DNA of 5,578 nucleotides. It comes from Dehalococcoidia bacterium. GTDB taxonomy: Bacteria > Chloroflexota > Dehalococcoidia > GIF9 > UBA5629. Under the pieces are notes generated by a model. The model was given only the letters and a program-made list of their open reading frames with translations, made no database searches and had not been told where the DNA came from. Shown here piece after piece: positions 1 to 4,654 of the stretch. Position 1 is the first letter of the stretch. Every line of letters begins with the position of its first letter. Where the stretch lies: the NCBI GenBank assembly GCA_041653995.1, contig JBAZEK010000031.1, forward strand, positions 1-5,578, written 5' to 3'. The translations under genes were made by a program, and so were the position numbers.

Positions 1-56
1 ATCACGACAGCGGAAAGAGACGCCTTCGGTCGCTTCACATGCCCAACGTAAGCCAT
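1..56 (-). CDS. Start of the next tail-module gene (18 codons visible)
   Basis: An ATG at 56-54 lies 2 bases after the previous stop, with GAGGAGG 7 bases upstream, the same site and spacing as the chaperone gene. The frame is open to the window edge and reads MAYVGHVKRPKASLSAVV. This is too short to identify. By position it should be a tail-tip, distal tail or receptor-binding component. The start is well supported by the ribosome binding site; the product is unknown. Confidence 0.7.
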   Translation of the reverse strand, partial: MAYVGHVKRPKASLSAVV

Positions 57-58
57 CG

Positions 59-442
59 TCAAACCTCCTCAAGAGTGAATGTCACAGGTTCCCAGAGCCA
101 CTTGTCTTTCGTCAGCATCCGCACCCGGCTGAATGGCCGGAACTTCACGGTGTAGGTCGTCGTCGTCGAATCCTCTTCCTCGATGATGAGAGACAGCGGT
201 ACACTGACCCCGGCTACGTACAGCGCCAGAAGTGCGTCCAAAGCATCCTGACCGACTGCGCCCGTGTTGTAGGAGATCGTGAACCGCGTCTTCGTGGCGA
301 TGTTGTCAATGACGAGCGCGCCGTTCGCTACCCGCCCCTCACGGTTGATCTCGAATCCCTCCCAGGCGATCGTGAAACCGTCCGAGACGAACAGCGACTC
401 CGCACCCGACAGCCCCAGCCAGAATCTCCCCGCGCTCGCCAT
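59..442 (-). CDS. Small phage tail protein, possibly tail-tip or distal tail component
   Basis: A 127-residue protein following the tape measure with a TAATG junction (stop and start share one base) and a GGAGG site 7 bases before its ATG, so it is translationally coupled and the start is secure. It is beta-rich with no signal peptide or membrane segment. Visible features are an N-terminal RFWLGLSGAE, a central FTIAWEGFEINREGRVANGA, an acidic-Thr loop (residues 87-96, EEEDSTTTT) and a C-terminus KDKWLWEPVTFTLEEV; endings of the form WE.VTFTLEEV occur in phage tail proteins. Genes in this slot of siphovirus tail modules usually encode distal tail or other baseplate/tip proteins that cap the tube and start assembly. 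It is short for a canonical distal tail protein, so it may be only an N-terminal-domain-like version or a minor tail protein. I do not recognise a specific family. Confidence 0.7.
   Translation of the reverse strand: MASAGRFWLGLSGAESLFVSDGFTIAWEGFEINREGRVANGALVIDNIATKTRFTISYNTGAVGQDALDALLALYVAGVSVPLSLIIEEEDSTTTTYTVKFRPFSRVRMLTKDKWLWEPVTFTLEEV
64..70 (-). promoter_or_regulatory. Ribosome binding site of the gene starting at 56
   Basis: GAGGAGG is read on the minus strand and is followed by 7 bases before the ATG. It overlaps the last codons (Glu-Glu-Val) of the upstream tail gene. This site is what supports a real gene running off the window edge. Confidence 0.8.
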
Positions 443-3234
443 TACACAGCCTCCAAGCCCAGCCGAACCTTCTCCCGCTGCACAAGCGGCAAGGCGATCC
501 GCCCGAACGTCTTGCCATCCACCTGCAGGATCATCGGGCGATCGGATACAACACCCAGCTCATCCATCGCGTCGTAGACGCCCGCGTGAACAGCTTCCCC
601 GAGTAGGCCGTAGTCGATCGTGCCGAGAGCCGCAAGCTGGTCCGGCGTGAACACCGCCTCCCCGCCGTGGACGATTGCCGGGACTGGTTCACCGAGTGCG
701 CCCGCGACCATGCCGCCCTTGTCGAATGGGATAGCAGACTCGAACGTCGCCATGCCAGCCGCCGCTACTCCCGCCGCCGCCGCCGCCGCCGCTTCCTTGG
801 CTGCCTGCACGGGGTTCAAGAGAAGCGCGTTGATGATCGCCAACGCAGCATGCTCCGCCGCGTAGCCGAGTAGCGTCCGCGCAATCCCCGTCAGAACGGT
901 ATGTACGAGGTCGCCAACGAGCTTGCCAATCGTGACCTTCTGTTCCTCATATGCCTTCTGTTCATCGTCGAGGGCACCTTCGCGTTCCTTCTCGTACTGC
1001 TTCATCGTGTCGGTGTACTCGCCCCATACTTGCGACGAGTCGCGGGCGTACTGCGCTTGGGTGATCTTCCCGTCTGCCAGCTTGTCCTTGAGATCCTGTA
1101 GATCCTTCTCTCGCGCCTTGGACGCTGCGCTCGCGGCCTCTTCAAAGTCGGTATTGATCTTCTCTAGCGTGGAAGCGTGCTCGTCGGCAAGCTGTTGATT
1201 AGTCTCGGACATCGTCAGGAGTCCTTCACCGAATGTCGTGATCGCACTCGTCATGTTGCCCGCAAGAGTCGTCAAGAACTCCTCGGCGGTGACTTTGGCC
1301 TGCTTGCTAAGATCGTCGAGAGCCTGTCTGATAGTATTAGTTCCCGCAGTAGTTTTGTCTTCGGCGAAAGTAATCCCGTCGAATAGTGAGATCATCCGCG
1401 CAAGCGTCGGCTGTTCCTGCCCTGTCGTGGCGAAGAAGAGTTCCTGTTCAGCCCGCGCCTTGTTTACGATTGCGGCGAGATCCTTGTACGCCTCCGCGTA
1501 TTGATCTGTCCCCGCTGTGAACTTCTGTAGCTCGATGTACTGTAGCGCGAACTCGTTGGTCAAATCGACTAGGCTGATCGTCAGGATATCCGCTAATGAC
1601 TGCAGCTCAATCGCGAAGTCGTTCGCGTCTTTGAGCATCTGTGCCCATTGCTCGCTCGTCAACATCCGCAACAGCCGGGAGTGGTAGTCTACTTTGGTGT
1701 AGTAGTCGAGGAGGGCTTTGTTGGCTTCCCCTGTAGCCACAGATACGTCATCGACAGTTCCCGCCACAGCTTCGCTCGTCTCGGTTGCGGCATCTTCCGT
1801 CTTCTGTAGGATCTGTCGAGTGACCTCGGCCGTCGTCTCTAGGCGTTGGAGCTGGGCGTCGACGAAAGCCTGCATCGCGGGATCGAGCTTGCCGATCTCT
1901 TCAATGATCCCGGTGATGAGTCCTTTCCACAGTCCTTCGGCCTGCTCTAGATTCTCCGCTTGAATCACTTGGCGGTATGCCTCGTCGATCTTCTCGACGA
2001 GTAGCCCGTACTGATCGGCAGCGATCCCCGCTTGATCCGCGGCAGCCTTGAGGTCAGCGACGAGGTCGCCCCAACTCATAGCGATCAAGTCGTGCCAGTG
2101 CCGTTCTAGCTCGCTCGTCTTGTCGTTGAACTTGTCGAGATGATATCCAAGATCCTCAAGCTGTTTGTCAGTATCGCCAATGCTCTGCTGGAATAGGGCG
2201 AAGGCCCCGATAAATACTGCAAGCCCAGCCACAATTGGCATGCCGAGGAAAGTCGTAACCGCGCCAAATAGCAGATTGACTGCAGTTGTGATCTTCCCGA
2301 TCGCGGTGATTACTCCACCAATTGCGATTAGCAAAGGCCCGCTAGCTGCTAGTAGCCCAACGACAATCATCACGTGCCGTCTAGCTTCCGGGGAAAGTTC
2401 CTGGAACCACTCCACGACTTCCTTGATCTTCTCCGCGAACGCTCGGATCGCTGGGATCACCGTGTTTTGGATCAGCGGCACGACAGTATTTTGGATCAGC
2501 GGCGCGAACTCGATCCCGAGTTGATTCTTCGCTGCTTTTATCTGCTCCGTAACCGAGTCCCAGGCGTTGTCGAAGTCCGCTGCCGCTTTGATCCCTTCGT
2601 CGCCGATGACGACGCCGAGTTCGTTGGCCTCTTCGCGTAGACGGTTGATCTCGTCACCGCCAGCGGCAATGATCGGAGCGATCTCCTTCCAGCCGAGCCC
2701 AAGCGTCTTCGATGCTACCGAGTTGCGTTCTAGCACGTCGGGAATCGTCGATAGCCGCTCAAGGAGCAAGTTGAACGCCGCTTCCGGGCTCTTGCCCTTG
2801 ATGTCGTCGAACGTCAAGCCGAGCTTCTGTAGTGCCTCCGCGCCTTCGCCGGTGTCGTTCTCGAGCTCAGCCATGCGGCGGCTCAGTCCGTAGATAGCGG
2901 AGACGACAGCATCCGCGCTCGTCCCGCAGAGCGTTGCGATGTAACGCCACTCTTGCAGCGACTTCGTGGAGATGCCTGTCTGTGCGCTCTGTGTTAGTAG
3001 GTTATCAGCGAACTTGCCGACGTTGACCGTGAGCGCGGTGATGGCGGTGGTCGCGGCGATGATCGGCCCGGACACGTACAGACTGAGAGTCTTCCCGGTA
3101 TTCGATACCTGGGTGCCAAGCTCCTTGGTCTTCGCGGCGAATTGCTCGACGCCCTTCTTCGCGCCGTCTAGGGCCTTGGTAAGCCCAGCCATGTCCCCGA
3201 GGATGCCTACGGATAGCGTCCCGATCTGGCTCAT
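442..3234 (-). CDS. Tail tape measure protein
   Basis: A 930-residue protein and the longest gene here, as expected for the ruler that fixes tail length. The N-terminus (residues 1-75, LSVGILGDMAGLTKAL then VEQFAAKTKELGTQVSNTGK) matches the start of TP901-1-like tape measures. Residues 76-245 follow that family's pattern (FADNLLTQSAQTGISTKSLQ, DEINRLREEANELGVVI). Residues 287-348 hold hydrophobic segments separated by short Gly-rich turns, likely the membrane-active part used in DNA entry. Residues 355-770 are largely helical, with a strongly charged coiled-coil-like stretch at 675-770. The C-terminus has an Ala-rich segment (811-828) and GGMVAGALGEPVPAIVHGGE (840-859), a characteristic tape-measure ending. 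The ATG overlaps the chaperone TGA and has AAGGGG 5 bases upstream. Its TAA shares one base with the next ATG. At about 1.5 angstrom per residue, a figure from other phages, the tail would be roughly 140 nm; that is an estimate. Confidence 0.95.
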   Translation of the reverse strand: MSQIGTLSVGILGDMAGLTKALDGAKKGVEQFAAKTKELGTQVSNTGKTLSLYVSGPIIAATTAITALTVNVGKFADNLLTQSAQTGISTKSLQEWRYIATLCGTSADAVVSAIYGLSRRMAELENDTGEGAEALQKLGLTFDDIKGKSPEAAFNLLLERLSTIPDVLERNSVASKTLGLGWKEIAPIIAAGGDEINRLREEANELGVVIGDEGIKAAADFDNAWDSVTEQIKAAKNQLGIEFAPLIQNTVVPLIQNTVIPAIRAFAEKIKEVVEWFQELSPEARRHVMIVVGLLAASGPLLIAIGGVITAIGKITTAVNLLFGAVTTFLGMPIVAGLAVFIGAFALFQQSIGDTDKQLEDLGYHLDKFNDKTSELERHWHDLIAMSWGDLVADLKAAADQAGIAADQYGLLVEKIDEAYRQVIQAENLEQAEGLWKGLITGIIEEIGKLDPAMQAFVDAQLQRLETTAEVTRQILQKTEDAATETSEAVAGTVDDVSVATGEANKALLDYYTKVDYHSRLLRMLTSEQWAQMLKDANDFAIELQSLADILTISLVDLTNEFALQYIELQKFTAGTDQYAEAYKDLAAIVNKARAEQELFFATTGQEQPTLARMISLFDGITFAEDKTTAGTNTIRQALDDLSKQAKVTAEEFLTTLAGNMTSAITTFGEGLLTMSETNQQLADEHASTLEKINTDFEEAASAASKAREKDLQDLKDKLADGKITQAQYARDSSQVWGEYTDTMKQYEKEREGALDDEQKAYEEQKVTIGKLVGDLVHTVLTGIARTLLGYAAEHAALAIINALLLNPVQAAKEAAAAAAAGVAAAGMATFESAIPFDKGGMVAGALGEPVPAIVHGGEAVFTPDQLAALGTIDYGLLGEAVHAGVYDAMDELGVVSDRPMILQVDGKTFGRIALPLVQREKVRLGLEAV
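450..454 (-). promoter_or_regulatory. Ribosome binding site of the small tail protein gene
   Basis: GGAGG on the minus strand lies inside the last codons of the tape measure gene, 7 bases before the ATG at 442. It fixes the start choice and indicates coupled translation. Confidence 0.75.
772..792 (-). repeat. GCG trinucleotide run encoding seven alanines
   Basis: Seven consecutive GCG codons on the minus strand encode Ala815-Ala821 of the tape measure protein, in its Ala-rich C-terminal linker. Pure trinucleotide runs can gain or lose units by slippage without breaking the frame. Confidence 0.9.
2462..2509 (-). repeat. Tandem 24-base duplication in the tape measure gene
   Basis: Two adjacent 24-base units (2462-2485 and 2486-2509) match at 20 of 24 positions, with a 15-base identical core (ttttggatcagcggc on the plus strand). 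They encode PLIQNTVV and PLIQNTVI at about residues 245-260, just before the hydrophobic region. The length is a multiple of three, so the frame is kept. Confidence 0.85.
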
Positions 3235-3886
3235 TGCGGCCCCTTCACGATGCGCTTGCGAATCTCGGGGTTGCGGTAGAACGCGGCACGATCGGGCGTC
3301 TCGTCAGCGGAAGAGACAATCAACGGTTTCTCACGGGGCATCCCCTTCTTGGAGTGCGCCGCCGCCCACTGTCCGATCATCACCCGCGCCTTGTGCATCT
3401 CTCGTTCCTCCGCGTAGCCTAGATACATGAACCAGTTCTCCAACGGCTGGCAGTCGAGCCAGTAATCCGGCGTCGTCCCTGCATACGCCATCGCCAGGTT
3501 CGCTAGGATTCGGCCAAGCTCAATTCGGGAGACTTGGCCGTTTCCGCGTTTCCCTGGCTCTCCTCGTACTCCGTGGCCTTCTGTGCAGCAGGATTCATCA
3601 CCCACGAGCAGAAGTCGAGTAGGCCCTGGATCGAGGCGTTCTCTAGCAGCCATTCCGCCGTGATCGCTGGGTCACTCCGCGTCGTCACACGGGCGACAAG
3701 CTCGACCATTGCGGTGATCTGCTCGGTGGTCGAGAACTTCCCGCTGTCCATATCGTCCTTGAATCGGGCAATGTCGAACAGCACGCGGGCGGGGATGAAC
3801 CCGATGTCCACTACCCGCCCGCCGATGCGTGCTTGCCGTTTCTCGGGGGCTACCGCGTCGAAGTCCACGAGCTTCGGCTGTGTCAT
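3231..3886 (-). CDS. Tail assembly chaperone G-T fusion made by programmed -1 frameshift
   Basis: Ribosomes start at 3886, read 113 codons to the Asn codon AAC (3550-3548), slip back one base on the heptamer at 3554-3548 and continue with codon CGC from 3548 to the TGA at 3233-3231. This gives about 218 residues: 113 shared with the short chaperone and 105 from the second frame (starting R-G-N-G-Q-V-S-R-I-E-L-G-R). The second-frame part is helical with conserved-looking aromatic residues (DYWLDCQPLENWFMYLGY, about residues 138-155) and a basic C-terminus ending RIVKGPQ. In lambda the equivalent T domain recruits tail-tube subunits while G contacts the tape measure. The TGA overlaps the tape measure ATG by 2 bases within ATGA, so translation of the two is probably coupled. 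An ATG at 3653 opens the second frame on its own but has no sensible ribosome site and lies inside the first gene, so the fusion reading is preferred. Confidence 0.85.
3503..3886 (-). CDS. Tail assembly chaperone, G-type (zero-frame product)
   Basis: A 127-residue soluble, mostly helical, acidic protein directly upstream of the tape measure gene, the position of the lambda gpG-type chaperone. Visible features are an N-terminal segment with short beta character (RIGGRVVDIGFIPARVLFDI), a helical middle (residues 55-100, STTEQITAMVELVARVTT then EWLLENASIQGLLDF) and a polar acidic tail ending LSLAES. In this family the protein, with its frameshifted longer form, binds the tape measure protein and keeps it competent for tube assembly, then leaves before the mature virion forms. 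The ATG at 3886 is preceded by GAGGAGG with a 7-base gap, so the start is secure. The frameshift signal sits in its last 45 bases. The sequence is too diverged to name a close relative from memory; the call depends on position, size and the frameshift. Confidence 0.83.
   Translation of the reverse strand: MTQPKLVDFDAVAPEKRQARIGGRVVDIGFIPARVLFDIARFKDDMDSGKFSTTEQITAMVELVARVTTRSDPAITAEWLLENASIQGLLDFCSWVMNPAAQKATEYEESQGNAETAKSPELSLAES
3511..3554 (-). promoter_or_regulatory. Programmed -1 ribosomal frameshift signal (slippery heptamer plus stem-loop)
   Basis: The heptamer GGGAAAC (3554-3548) is in the correct phase, G GGA AAC, for tandem slippage of both tRNAs to GGG and AAA. After a 7-base spacer (3547-3541) comes a perfect 8-bp stem, CGGCCAAG (3540-3533) with CTTGGCCG (3518-3511). 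The 14-base interior can add three more pairs, CTC with GAG, after one bulged U, leaving a 7-base loop. The zero-frame stop TAG (3505-3503) lies 5 bases after the stem. Lambda uses the related GGGAAAG for its G-T shift. All the elements and the frame relationship can be read directly in the sequence; the shifting efficiency cannot. Confidence 0.9.
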
Positions 3887-3893
3887 TCGTGTA

Positions 3894-3900
3894 CCTCCTC
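3894..3900 (-). promoter_or_regulatory. Ribosome binding site of the tail chaperone gene
   Basis: GAGGAGG on the minus strand lies 7 bases before the ATG at 3886. Its first bases belong to the TGA stop of the HNH endonuclease gene, so the endonuclease gene ends exactly at the translation signal of its neighbour without damaging it. Confidence 0.85.
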
Positions 3901-4627
3901 ATCTCGCCATTGCGAGTTCTGAACAGAGCTTGTCTGACTTCACAAGATTGCACCGCTTGCATGCAATCGCTAGATTCGCGGCCTCGTGTTTACCGCCACG
4001 CGCCAAAGGAACGATGTGATCTACATGCCTATTCCCGATCCCCGGATGCGCTCCGCAGAGGTAGCACGTAACCGTCTCCGCCATTCTAGCCTCACGGTAG
4101 ATCATGGCGACGGCTTCCCGATCAGTCGGAACTTCGGCCCCACGGACACGAGCGCGACGGGCGGCAGACCAGTGGAGGACTTTGCCAGGATGCGCAGCGC
4201 GATATTGCTTGTTCTGCTCAAGGATCTCGTCGCGCTTGGCTTCATAGCGAGCATGAGAACGAGCGATGATCGTCTCCTGATTCCTTTCATAATGAGAGCG
4301 CTGAGCGGCTTTGTATTCCTCTGGGTGCTCTCTCTTCCACCGCTCGTTGTTCGCTCTTGTCCTCTCGTAGTTCTGCGCGTAGTGGGCTCGCGATCTGGAC
4401 TTGGCCGACTGTTCGTGATCCGCGTACCACGATGCTTTGTACTCCGCAAGATGCTCGCGCTTCGTCGCAGTCCATTGCGCCCTGTAGTCCTGCATCCTCT
4501 CTTTCGAGGATGGGTTGAGAGCACGATGTACCGTCGAATCATGCCGACCGACCGCAATGCCGATCTTCCGATACGACATCCCGTCAGCCCGCATCTTCTC
4601 CGCTCTCTCAACCCACGCCGCGTTCAT
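3899..4627 (-). CDS. HNH endonuclease with N-terminal helix-turn-helix, probable homing-type
   Basis: A 242-residue protein. Residues 5-36 (WVERAEKMRADGMSYRKIG, then AVGRHDSTVHRAL) look like a helix-turn-helix for DNA recognition. Residues about 50-148 are a highly charged helical array with an aromatic residue every 14-16 positions. The C-terminus is a zinc-ribbon HNH nuclease: C188-x2-C191, then HVDHIVPLARGG (D203, H204 as the catalytic pair), N218, C223-x2-C226 and N227-x2-K230. The four cysteines should bind structural zinc and the HNH core one catalytic metal, so the enzyme should nick or cut double-stranded DNA. It starts 8 bases after the tail protein stop, and its TGA overlaps the Shine-Dalgarno of the next gene. 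The ATG at 4627 has no purine-rich site upstream; Met12 (4594) and Met17 (4579) are alternatives. Free-standing HNH genes between structural genes are usually selfish. Terminase-associated HNH proteins are shorter and lie next to terminase genes, so that role is unlikely. Confidence 0.88.
   Translation of the reverse strand: MNAAWVERAEKMRADGMSYRKIGIAVGRHDSTVHRALNPSSKERMQDYRAQWTATKREHLAEYKASWYADHEQSAKSRSRAHYAQNYERTRANNERWKREHPEEYKAAQRSHYERNQETIIARSHARYEAKRDEILEQNKQYRAAHPGKVLHWSAARRARVRGAEVPTDREAVAMIYREARMAETVTCYLCGAHPGIGNRHVDHIVPLARGGKHEAANLAIACKRCNLVKSDKLCSELAMAR
4493..4512 (-). other. Perfect 7-bp inverted repeat in the HNH gene
   Basis: On the minus strand, CATCCTC and GAGGATG flank the 6-base loop GAAAGA. 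It falls at about residues 39-45 of the endonuclease, between the helix-turn-helix and the repeat array. No U-run follows, so it is not an intrinsic terminator. It may be a chance hairpin or an mRNA structure. Confidence 0.35.
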
Positions 4628-4654
4628 TATACTAGTTACGACGCATGTTGTTCA
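4626..4654 (-). promoter_or_regulatory. Sigma-70-like promoter candidate over the HNH gene start
   Basis: On the minus strand, TATAAT (4631-4626) is a perfect -10 match and TGAACA (4654-4649) matches 4 of 6 bases of TTGACA with a 17-base spacer. Initiation would fall near 4620, after the annotated ATG at 4627 but before Met12 at 4594. The site lies in a short AT-rich patch within G+C-rich DNA, where a TATAAT is more noteworthy but can still arise by chance. Confidence 0.3.

Noticed and set aside
279..650. Plus-strand open frame spanning the tape measure/small tail protein junction
   Set aside because: It is opposite two genes with good starts and coupled junctions; the translation is Ser/Pro/Arg-rich low-complexity with no homology I recognise.
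3231..3653. Second chaperone frame as an independent 140-residue gene starting at 3653
   Set aside because: The start lies inside the first chaperone gene without a ribosome site, and the residues before the slip site are a shadow of the other frame. The -1 signal explains the second frame better.
3899..4636. HNH gene carried inside a group I intron or an intein
   Set aside because: The upstream gene ends with its own stop and the downstream gene has its own intact ribosome site and ATG, so no coding sequence is interrupted. I see no intron core or splicing motifs.
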